Program-made: the position numbers and the translations under genes
Source of the DNA: Istiophorus platypterus
Lineage: Eukaryota > Chordata > Actinopteri > Istiophoriformes > Istiophoridae
Reading direction: 5' to 3'
DNA length: 64,000 nucleotides
NCBI GenBank assembly: GCA_016859345.1
Contig: CM029114.1
Span: 15,208,001-15,272,000 of the forward strand
Notes under the pieces: generated by a model
Told to the model about the DNA's origin: nothing
The model's input: only the letters and a program-made list of their open reading frames with translations
The model's database searches: none
Shown: piece after piece, positions 26,337 through 37,500 of the stretch
How positions within the stretch are numbered: position 1 is the stretch's first letter
Layout: every line of letters begins with the position of its first letter

Positions 26337-26650
26337 TTCTCTCTCTCTTTTTCTTTCTCATTCTCTTTCACCTTCCCCCCTCTCCCCTCTCTCCTCTCTC
26401 CTCTCCCCTCTCTCCTCTCCCCTCTCTCCTCTCTCCTCTCCCCTCTCCTCTCTCCTCTCCCCTCTCCCCTCTCTCCTCTCCCCTCTCCCATCTCTCTCCT
26501 CTCTCCACTCCCCTCTCTCCTCTCTCCTCTCTCTCTCTCCACTCCCCTCTCTCCTCTCTCCTCTCCCATCTCTCTCCTCTCTCCACTCCCCTCTCTCCTC
26601 TCTCCTCTCTCTCTCTCCACTCCCCTCTCTCCTCTCTCCTCTCTCTCTCC
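26337..26650. repeat. CT-rich satellite with a 77-bp higher-order period
   Basis: Over 300 bp of nearly pure pyrimidine on the plus strand, built from CTCTCC/CCTCTCTC motifs. From 26488 a longer unit beginning CCCATCTCTC repeats at 26565, a period of 77 bp, with each unit carrying two CCACTCCCC blocks. Long reading frames here (Ser/Pro/Leu-rich one way, Glu/Arg/Gly-rich the other) are artefacts of the repeat. Confidence 0.95.
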
Positions 26651-27254
26651 GTCCTCCTCTACAGTGACGCACACACACATCCTAACTCAATCACCTACAA
26701 ATGGAACTATCTTCACACCCTCAGGCAAGGACATACACACACCTTCTTTGCTTGGTGGCGCAAGACCACACGAGACTAATAGGAAAACACACACACCCTT
26801 GTGAACACACACATCTCAAATGAAAGAATACCGCATTGTTTCTCCTTTGGATTATAGGACAAATGTTTCACGTAATCTTTTTTTCCTGATGCAATCCAAG
26901 ACTCGGTCTGCTGACTGGACGTTATGAACCGGATATCTTTGTCTATTTGTCTCTCCTCTCCTTTGATACAGTCAGTGTAGTGGAGGGTTGTTTTTTTTTT
27001 TTGACCAACTCTGTGTGGTTGTTAAGTGTCCATCCATGGTTCAGTTGCGGTGTTTCACATTTCATATCACATATCAATAATGACCCACTGAACAGACTGG
27101 ACTAAGAGCTGGGTCAGAAAAAACAAACAAAAAAAAAAATCTTCCTTAGAGGAGCGAGGTAAGGCCTCTGATTCACTCTGATGTAATTTACTAGGACCGA
27201 ATCGATTGCAGCAGTGAAGCTCTGAACATTTTCGTTATTTGCAACCGTAAAGGA

Positions 27255-27510
27255 ATAGTCCCCTCATTTTGGGCTATATTCTTCTCTGCTTTCTGCTGGA
27301 GTTAGATGGAAGACTGATACCAGGCTCTTGTCTGTTTGTTTTTGTAGTCAGTTTCAAAAAACAAGGTGCAAACATGACAGTTTTCTGTTTTTTGGGCGGT
27401 TGTGTGCTGGACGATTTCTTGGCCAGGAACAGTAACTTCCTGAAATCTCTTTTGGTTGCCTAGCAACTGCTCAGCGCCAAGAAGTAGTCTAGCAAATAAC
27501 ACCCCATAAA
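27255..27510. repeat. Degenerate teleost interspersed repeat
   Basis: Contains 'ttctgctggagttagatgg' followed by 'gactgatacc', resembling the common fish repeat also seen at 5640 and 25590. Non-coding. Confidence 0.45.
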
Positions 27511-28039
27511 ACCATGTGTTTTTTTACACTTTTGTTTATATGCAGAATCGATAACTGATATAAAACATGGTCATTTGTGAGCTGTAGAGGTGCTGGTAAG
27601 CTTTTTTTTTTAAGAGACAGCCACGCAATGTTGGCTGTCTAAATTGTTTTGCAATGAAGTTCTATTGCAAAATGTCAGAGCAAAGTCAATTATTTCTAAT
27701 CTTAAATCTTAATTGCACATCAGTAGAATAACAACAGTTTTTCTAATCATATTTGTAACAATTATCCCACATATCTGAGGCTCTAGCTTGAAATAAACAT
27801 GTTTAATTTTTCGACAGATGGAGCTTTGTCTTTCAAAACAATGAAGTAGCCATGTTAAGCTGTCATGTATGGCATCACACTGTTGAGATAACCATATGCT
27901 TGATTCAAAGAGATGATGTGGATTGAAAATGTGCCAAGGCACATAGAGTATCTGAGTAAGCTAATATCAGCTTGTGTAATTACTGATAGCCCAATGATCG
28001 CCCTCTGTCTGGATAAACCTGATTAGCATCGACTAGGCT

Positions 28040-28280
28040 GTAAACTGCCCTAATCCACCGTAAAGAGAGGGGGATAGACGCAGAGATGGAGGGAGGAGGA
28101 AAACAAGAGACAGAGACAGACAGGAGGTAAGAGGAGGGAAGAAGCCAACAAGTGATAGAGAGAGACAATGATGAAGGGGTGAAGGGGGTAGACGAAAGGG
28201 ATGAGTAAGAGAGGAGGGAGGAAGAGGATGAACGGTCATGGAGAGAGAGGGGACGAGAAGAAGAGAGGAAGAGAAGAGAA
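28040..28280. repeat. Purine-rich (GA-rich) low-complexity stretch
   Basis: Plus strand dominated by GAGG/GAGA motifs for about 240 bp. No gene. Confidence 0.8.
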
Positions 28281-29639
28281 TTAGTAATATACTTCAGAGC
28301 AGGTCAGAGCCTGAGGGGAATCTACACATAAAACTGTACTGATCTCATCTTTACCACTGCATTCAACTGATTAACTGTACAATCTTTTCATATCCCTTTA
28401 ACTCCTCTCAACAATTTGTTTGCAAAGATTGTTTTCTCTCATTATAGCACTGTGATAATGTCATTGTATGATTTTTGTATAATATAGTATGTGTTGTGTT
28501 GCTGCCCTGTAAAAACCATGTGTCTCCCAAATGTAAACTTTTTTTACGCTAAGAAAAGCTGTCCTGTTTTCAGATTTGAGTCAGTTAATTCCCAGAAAAT
28601 CCAGTGGGTTTTTCAATGGGTTATTTTGTTAAAGATAAATGGGTTTTTTTCTAGACCCATAAAAGAACACTTAATCTTCCAGTTTATTTTTGAAAAAAAT
28701 GTATAAATTTGAAGATACATAGTTTTTACAGGACACCAATACTAGTCCTGTACAGTGTCTTGTCATTTTAATTTCTCAAATTCTACTCTTGCACTGTACC
28801 CGTGCAACCTTACAACATGCTTTAGTGATACTGTATCTTATTATTGACATGAAAATAAAGCAAAAATTTCTATATGAACAGAGAGCGAAGAGAGAGTGTG
28901 GTGATAGGGTAAGATAAGTGGAGAAAAAAAGGGAGGGAATGTGATTAGGGTGACTAAAGGAAAGAAAAGAGTAACAGAGATTGGAGGAGAGACAAGGTTC
29001 AGGGAGATAGAGTGAATGAAATAAAAGCAATCTCCATGATCAGTTTAACTGAGAGACCATTAGCATCCCTCTCTCTCTCTCTCTCTCTCCCGTTTCCCTC
29101 TGTGTGTGTTTAAGTATGTGTGAGTGAGCATGTACTGTGAACAGAGGGAGATCCACAAAAAAAGCTCACACATGACGTGATACAGTAGATATGTGTGATA
29201 TGAACCCTAATGTGGTTCTCACATAGGGACAAAAATCAATGTAATCACAAATATAATATTACCTCCCTCTTTCCCTCTCTCTCTCTATCGATCTGTGTGA
29301 ACATAGAGGCATTTCACAAGTATTTTAATTTCACCATCAGATATACCAAATTATGTGTGAATGTTGTCCATGCTCTTGTAAATTCACCCCAATAAACAAG
29401 TGATAATAGTTAAAGAGATGGAAATTGGAGAGAGTGAGAGAATCCGCAGAATTCCCTGTCATTTACTGACAAAGCTAAAGTAGTCCCACTTAACTGGTCA
29501 AAGGCCATAAATGCATTAACAATCCTCTTTGCATTAACAGGCAACATCTTGTGCAAAAAGAACCACAGCAGCAATAACAAGACTCAGCTTACTGATGATG
29601 AGTCTGCAACTGCTGCTCATTCCATAAAACTTATAAAGG

Positions 29640-30150
29640 ATGGACAGTTGTGCAAAGTAACTAAGCACGTCTACAAAAGTACTGGACTTGTACCTCACTT
29701 GGGTGCATGAAATGCTGCTTTATACCTCCACTCCACTACATTTCAGATGGAAACATTGTACATTATACTCACAAACATTTATTCAAGAGTGTTGGTTACC
29801 GGTTATGTTTCAGATTCATAAATTATACTGTATTATAATAGATCAAGGAAACCAGCAGTTTATAAAGTAGTTAAAATTAGCCCCACCTTAACTAGCAGCA
29901 TCATTGAAGTGAAACTTTCACATGAATGCATCAGTAATTATAATCCAATTCAATTCAAATTCATTCAAATTTACCATTCTTCTCAAACTCACCATACTTT
30001 TACTAGAAACATTTTCTTACTAAGAACTATGCACTTTTACTTAAGTAAAATTCTGAATTCACGACTTTTTCTCGTAACAGAGTATTTCTGCACTGTTGTA
30101 CTGCTACTTTTACTTAAGTAAAAGATCTGTGCACTTCTTCTGCCACTGAG
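29640..30150. repeat. Interspersed repeat, fairly complete 'tacttaagta' family copy
   Basis: Begins near 'caaagtaactaagcacg', carries 'cctccactccactacatttc' in the middle and ends with 'cttttacttaagtaaaagat' and 'cttcttctgccactg'. This is the most complete copy of this family in the window. It has no coding capacity and its class is not established here. Confidence 0.65.
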
Positions 30151-30684
30151 GATTGAGTATTCCCTATGAGAGTGAGAACAAAATAATACCATTCAAACAG
30201 TGACTTAGTTCAGTAACAGTTCAAGAGATGCTGGGAATATTGTTACAAAACTATATGTCTGAGTGAGGTTAATACTGCTTGGATAAGTGGGATTTTGACG
30301 ATACCAGTGTTTCCAAAACAAAATACGATGTGGAGACTATGTGTACTTCGTCAAAAACAGATGTCATGGCACCTGAACCATAGAATGAACTGCTGTTCAC
30401 AATCAACCCTAATACTAATGTTTTACTTTGAAATACATTTACATTATTTAATTGACTTGGATTATTTTTATAGTTATCTTTTAACCCACTGTTTCATCTA
30501 ATTTACACTTGTTTCACTTTGAATTGTATTATTTTATTAGTTTCTGTAATATTCTCTTTTTAAGTGTTTTGCAAGTGTGTTAAAGGCAGTGCCATACAAT
30601 TACAAGGATAATAAAAGACATATACTATGCACTGAGAAATTACTCTCCTTTCCAGCAATGCCATGCCCTACATCTACACTGGTT

Positions 30685-31025
30685 AATGGCAGTGGTGGAA
30701 GAAGTGCTCCAATCTTCTTTTGCAGCCGTTGAACATGGGGCTGATTGTAATTACTTTACGCACTGCTTGGTATCTTAATCCATTATAACACATCATCATT
30801 TTATCCTTTTTTTTTTTGATTGGTTATATTTTGCAATAATAATCTGCAAACAAACTTTTGACCAAAAGCTGTTAGATAGATGTTGCTGAGTGAAAGCACA
30901 ATTCCTCAACCTCTGGAATGTTGTGGAGCAGAGGTGTAAGGCAGTGTAAAATGGAAATGCTGTAGTATAATACATGTACCTCAGTAGGTGAGTAAATGTA
31001 CCTAGTTACTCCACCATCACAGACT
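30685..31025. repeat. 'tacttaagta' family repeat, opposite orientation
   Basis: Starts with 'agtggtggaagaagtgctcc' and ends with 'gagtaaatgtacctagttac', the two ends of the family read in the reverse direction from the copy at 29640. Confidence 0.6.
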
Positions 31026-31152
31026 CACAGTATGTAGAAAATTACACCTTATTACCACTGGAGCAGTTACAGGTGGGGTGGCTGGTCCGATTCCTCCAAC
31101 ACCAATCCACGTACTGTTGTATTATCCCAGCCCATATCTTGAGCTCCCTCCG

Positions 31153-31217
31153 CCATTCCCTGTCCTCATTCCCTGTCCCCATTCCCTGTCCCCACTCCCT
31201 GTCCCCATTCCCTGTCT
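31153..31217 (+). repeat. 12-bp minisatellite upstream of fip1l1
   Basis: Five tandem copies of a 12-bp unit CATTCCCTGTCC, with one or two substitutions, about 350 bp before the fip1l1 ATG. Confidence 0.9.
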
Positions 31218-31567
31218 TTGCAAAAGGAAGGAGACATCATCTTACAGTTTGTCTGTCATGTGCTTTGCCTCACAACATAACCTGCACACCGCAGCGAGCC
31301 CGGAGACCTGCGCTTCTCGTCCTCCGGGGGGCGCTGTGATGGCCGCAGCCAGCACGTTGACCCCGGCGGGACGGCGTCAATCTCTTCCGGGGCCCCCGCC
31401 GACTCGCAGAGGCTGGAGATGAACCCATGAAGTAAATTTTCTCCCGTAACCGCGTTTGCCTGCCGAAGGGGAAAAGTCTTTGGTGGTAAATTTCCACATA
31501 GGAGCTCTCGCCGTACATCGTCCCCCGTCGAAGCAGCTGTCGGTTCGAGCCCCGCGTTAAGCCGAAC

Positions 31568-34500
31568 ATGTCTGCGGAGGAAGCGGACAAAACAACCACC
31601 ACCGACGCCAGCGCTGGGGATGAGGAGGAGGAATGGCTGTATGGAGGTAAAGGCGGCTTAGGACCCAAAACACGCCTGTTTCTGACCGACGGGGACTCGA
31701 ATCGGTGTGTTAGCTTCTCTCCTAACTAACCGCTAACCAACATTGTCTGCCGGTGTGAGGAGGTTTTAGAGGGTTAGCCCGGGAGATAAGCTAGCAGCTA
31801 GCAGCTAGCAGCGCCTTTTTGCGGCGTTATGACCTGTTCCCGAAATGTTTAAACCCGCTTCTGTCTCACTATAAGCCGATGTCCGGGGTCAAGTGTGGGG
31901 AGATTCTTTCTGTTGCTCACTGTTGCGTTTTGACCTCCGGGCTAAACAATAACAGCCAATGGCCTCTGTCGCTGGATAAGGATAAAACCACTTTTCATTT
32001 TGTTTCAGATGAGTCCGAGAGCAAGGACGAGGACGAAGAAGCCAAACTGAACGCTGCGGTCAGGTAACTAACATCCACGTATAAGTCGTGCATGATCTGT
32101 GTTATTGAGATTTATGTGAAGTGGCTGCCGAAAAACTGCAGTCATCTATTTATCTATCCGAAAAGCAAACTTCTTTAAAAACGCGAGGATAGACTGATGG
32201 TGTACTGATTTTAAATGGGTTATTAATCATACAAATTACAGGTTTGTTTTAAAATTAAAAGAAATTTTACCAGACTGATTTCAAAATGAGCGTTTATCCT
32301 GTTTCTCGACTGATCACAGAAAATAAAGGCACGCTTTGACTTTAAAGATATTGCTGCTGAAAGGAACCCTTTATGAGCTCCAGTAAAAAAAACTGTCTTG
32401 TATATAGTTGTCCCGTGTCAAGCTGTAGCTTTTAATCCTTTGATACATTTCAGTCATTATTATGTCTATAAATCAGGGAGATTAGAGTGAGTAAAATCCC
32501 TGCTGGTTAAAAATGAGAATTACTTCATACAGAGCAGGGGAGAAATATACTGCAAGAGCTATAACCTAACATACAGAGGCTCGTATACAAGACATTTCGT
32601 ACCCTGCGCTCATATCATTCTCAAGTACTTGTAAAAAGAAAACTGACTCTGGATCTCTGAAAATCTGTTTCAGTAGGTGATCTAGATAACTGACATCAGT
32701 TCATTAAGTGTCTCTTATTAGTCTTTCATTTGCATTTTTTGAGGATGTGTGCTGTCTGAAGCTTGAACGAACAATGTATCTAATGCTTCATTTTATTCAC
32801 AGTGCACCTGGTGATGCTTCCACAGAAGATGCTGCTGCTCACGCCACAGGAAATGGAGTGACCTCTGAGGTAGGTAACTTATCTGCACACACTCAGTACA
32901 TGTTATACAGTACAAGTGTGCTTTGTGTCTTCCTCTTTGTTAGTACGCACCAACTTACCTCTCAATATTGGGATCTCAGGCCACAGGTGAAGCAGCAGGT
33001 GAAGATGCTGACAGTGACAGCGACAGTGATGATGACGACGATGATGTCCGAGTCACCATTGGAGACATAAAAACTGGACCGCCACAATACACGTAGGTTC
33101 TAATCAAAGTGTGGCATTTGGCAGTAGACTTAACAAGACTTATAGCATTACTGTTGCCTGTTTTCCTACCACATGCTTGTAAAAAATAAGGACTGAGATG
33201 CAATCTGTCTTTTCAAAGTTGAATTAGAGTTTTGATATCCAAATAAAATGATATTACATTTGCAAAATTATATTTGCAACACTGGTTTGCAGACAGTTTT
33301 CATAAATCATCTGAGAATATTGTTAACCCACCATATATCCTACTATGAATCATAGCTAGAACATCAGTATAAACTTGACCTCAATTTATACTGTATAATT
33401 TTATTTTGATGGATTGACATGATACATGGATAGTATATCTTGTCCATTTAAAAGACTGAAGATCTTAAAGTGTTGGTTTGCAACACTTTAAACTAAACGT
33501 CTCCTGAAAAGAAACTGGCATTAGCAGATAAAATAGTGCTTTTGGCTGTATGTGCGGTGTGCAAGAACAATTTAATTCAGAGTGAACTTTGTAATATCAT
33601 TTACAAGGACACGGTTTTTGTTTTTTTTCCCCTCCTAGACCTTATGGAGCTCCTCCTGTAAATCTTAACATTAAGACAACAGGCTCCAGACCTTATGGAC
33701 AAGGTATCGTCACTCTCTGTTCTTAAAACTATTGCTCTTCAGTTTTTTTTTCCTGACTACTTTTCTGTGCAGTTTGCATTGTTCTCTTCAAAACACCCAG
33801 AACATAAATAATTATACAATGAATAGTTTACGCAAAACAAAGATGATGCACATGTCCCATCAAATATTTTGTTATTTATTTTTAGTAGCCACAAAGCTGA
33901 AGGGAGTGGACCTTGATGCTCCCGGAAACATTAATGGGGTTCCAGTGCTGGAGGTGGACATGGAGTCCTTTGAAGAGAAACCCTGGAGGAAGCCAGGTCT
34001 GTGTTTGTGCATGTAGCAAAAACAAAACAAAAAACGTAAAAATGCTTCACTTTTCCTTCAGGCGCATCAGTTATGTGCATTTGCAGGATGTTTGGTGACA
34101 CTGATAAAGTAAAGTAATATCTACCATTTACAGTTTCCTAATGTTTTTGTGTGTTTCTGTACATGTCTGTCTGTTTAGGAGCGGATCTGTCCGATTACTT
34201 TAACTATGGCTTCAATGAAGACACATGGAAGGCTTACTGTGAAAAACAGAAGAGGCTACGTATGGGTTTGGAGGTCTCTACAGTCGGCTCCGTGACAAGC
34301 AAGATCACTGTAAGAGACTCTGCTGTGAACATTGTCCTTGTTCCTTTTTTTCTACATTTCACCAGCTTTCTATTTTCCTTGTAAGCCTCTCGCTCTTATC
34401 GGTTAGTTGGAATCTTAGCAGATTGCCAACTTCCTGAATGTATTGTTACATCTCTCTTGGGCCCTTTTTTTAAAGTCAAAGGAATATTAACAAAATTAAA

Positions 34501-37500
34501 CATTATATTTTCAGTTCATATATGTCTATCACCTGCCTCAAGAAAAATCTTGTTTGACTCATCTAATTTAAAATAAACACTACCTCTACTATGGTAAACA
34601 CAGCAGATATATTATTACACTCTTTCTTAGGTTCAGCAAGGCAGGACAGGCAACGAGAAAGACATATCCAGTTTGCCTGTTCACACCTCGAAGCCAGACT
34701 TCACATCTACTGTCAGCCTGTATAAGTCTGCCATCAGTCAGGTCACCAGGTAACACTTCTGCTTCATTTATTAAGATATCTGGGTATAAAGCACACATGC
34801 GGCTTCAATTAGAAGTGTACAGTAAAGTAGATAAGTCAACAATGTGTCTAGGTTGTGGAGGGCTGGATGAAGATAAGCACTACATACAGTTAGAAGGCAA
34901 TTATATGTAGAAGGGATTGACTTTGTCATGGCTGGTCTCTGTGGCAGCTCAAGTTGTTTATTTTAGAGGAAACTTCACAGCAAAAACATTTCACATATTT
35001 ACTTTATCAAACTCAGCATAGTCAGACACTCACAAAACCCACACCTGGCCACATCAAGGTTTACCTGTGTCCCTGTTATTAAAATGGGTCACCATCCCAT
35101 GGGCTGTATGTGTGTTTGTGTGTTAGGGCCATTGTTACTCTCATCTCCTTTACCCGTGTCCTTTGTTTCAAAATGGTAGGATCTCTCCCCCTCAGTGGAC
35201 TGGCCCGCCTGCTCAGGACATGTCCTATTATACGTAAGTGGGCATGGCCTTGTCCCTACAAGGTTAACTTAGCCTGATGGGAAATGTGTATATGTTTTAA
35301 AAGCCAGGGGCCTGGTGTTTTTCTTGACCATGAAACGTGACCACAGAAAAACTCCCGGTTCTAATTCCAAGGCCCCATAGATACCTTCTTTTTTGACCAT
35401 GATTCTTCCTTTTGCAGGTTACTGATTTGCATGTGTTATGACGTAGTAAGTTAACATAAGTTAGAGCTTTATAAAGAGGAATAGATTGTCATGATGTCAG
35501 TTAAATACAGTACACTTAATTACACTTACTTACTGTAATTTTGTAGTGATACGACAAATCATTTATTCATCATCGCAGACCTTTCCTTGTTTAAGTTAAA
35601 ACCTTAACTTTTTTTTAATGATAGGCCCTGAAACAGCCCTACCTCCTTAATAAGATGTATTTTTAGCTTGTATCAGATATTGATTTGTGGTTTAACATAA
35701 CAAAGAAGATCTTTGAAATTTTAAACCAGTCAAAGGACAGGATGGGGTTTGATTTGATAGGATTTGCACAAGGGTGATAGTCAAATTGTTAGAAAAATTC
35801 CAAGTTAAAGTTGATCGTTTAATCGACTAATATTTTTAGAAAAACCAACTGGTACAACATGATATCTTTTAAAGATTCATTGTCTTCTCAAGTCACCATC
35901 TTATGGGATACTTAACTGGCTTCAGGGACATGATTGTTTTTGGCACCAATAGTTTTGATAGAGCTCTGAAATTCTGAAATAGAATTACTGAGCAGACTGA
36001 TGAAATAACTCTAAATGTGGTTAACATTAAAGCTAGATTGATATTTTGGCCAGGCCAATTTATTTAGGGTTTTTCCATTAGCCCACGTTGGTCCATTTTA
36101 ACCAAGCCATGCCAAAATGACATGCATTTCCACTACGCCCTCACAGCAGGGGTTAGCTGAGCCACACTACTGTGGTCCTGCTCGGTAGCAGAGATGACCA
36201 TAGCCAACCAATGATGGTCTTTTCCCTTAGCTTTGTCGTCAGCAGCTAAAATTGTGTGTCTATGCTGAAGACTAGAGAGGAAGCTCTTTTTTTTTTAAAC
36301 CTCTCTGTGTTAAGCTCTCATTTTTTTGTAACTTCTGTCAGCTAGAAGCCGGTGTGCATTGGAGTTGAATTCTCTTCTGTGTTGCTGTTTTACTTTGAGC
36401 CATATTTTACCACTTACTGATTGTTATCAGTGGTATCACAACTGTGTCATGCCACTGCTGTTACAAACAAAACTTTTCCTGCTGTTGCAGCTTCACCTCA
36501 ATGACTTTCCACTGGCAAGCCAGTGGGATACTTTTATTTTGAAGAAGTTATAGAAAAAGCAGCATGTTGATCACTAAATTAGCAGAGCTTTATTGGACGT
36601 TGGGATAAAAAACTTTATCTTGCTGTACGGTACGGTGGAAAAACACTCAAACCACGGCCATCCACAGCATTACTACACCATCCACTATGGGAAAACCCTA
36701 ACTGGCAGACATTAGCGTACTACAGATATGTTGAATCAGTTTATATGTTGACCAATAAGAAATGAGAAAATGCAGTACAAAAATGCCAAACTATTTTGAG
36801 TAATTACAAAGAGTTGGACCATAATTTGGACTGAAAAGTTGATTTGTGGTCATTTGTTTTGATTTGCTAGGTATGTATATTGGTTACAGATTTTTAAAAA
36901 AAGTATATCTATATCAAGATTGATTTTTTTTTTTTAATGATATCTGTGTTTGTTAAGATAATACTATCAGCCGAAATAACGTTTTTGACTTTTTGACTGT
37001 TGATATTCAGTATTTGCATCAAAAATTAAGTATTGTTAGGACTATCATATTAATTGTGTTATTTATAATTTATTTATATATATAAATTCTATAAATGATC
37101 ATTTGTTTTGGATTCTGCTCAGTGTTCTGATTTTTTTTTTTTCCTATTCTTTTATCAGGAAGACCAGTGGTACCATAGATGTGATTGGTGGACAGACGGC
37201 CACCATCAGCAGGGTTGAAGGGCGACGCAGACACAATCTAGATGGCAACAATATCCAGGTATACAGAAACAACAAAGAAAGTCAAATCTTTGATTGATTT
37301 TGATATGTTATTGTGCTGTCTCTTACCGAACTCGAGTAAGAACTAAAAGAAACTGCTCTGACTGTGTTTCCTCCCCTGACAACCTCTCTGGTGTTGTGCA
37401 GGTGATCTCGGAACATTCAACGTCAGAGGCTGAACCCACTCCGGCTAAGATGCCCACCTTCTTCCCCCCTGGACCACTTCCTCCAAACATACCACCACCT

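Larger units (their letters stand above)
23781..31280. other. Intergenic region between divergent kit and fip1l1
   Basis: About 7.5 kb without a supportable gene. It holds fish interspersed repeats (25590-25800, 27255-27510, 29640-30150, 30685-31025), a (GT)n run (26188-26218), a pyrimidine satellite (26337-26650), a purine-rich stretch (28040-28280) and a (CT)n run (29069-29089). The parts 23781-25590 and 30150-30680 show no recognisable structure. Regulatory elements of kit would be expected here, but none can be identified by eye. Confidence 0.6.

Noticed and set aside
26315..26779. Long Ser/Pro/Leu and Glu/Arg/Gly frames on both strands
   Set aside because: Artefacts of the CT-rich satellite, where stop codons are rare in any frame.
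31270..31668. 132-codon minus-strand frame over the fip1l1 promoter
   Set aside because: GC-rich antisense of fip1l1 exon 1 and leader; no homology or splice support.
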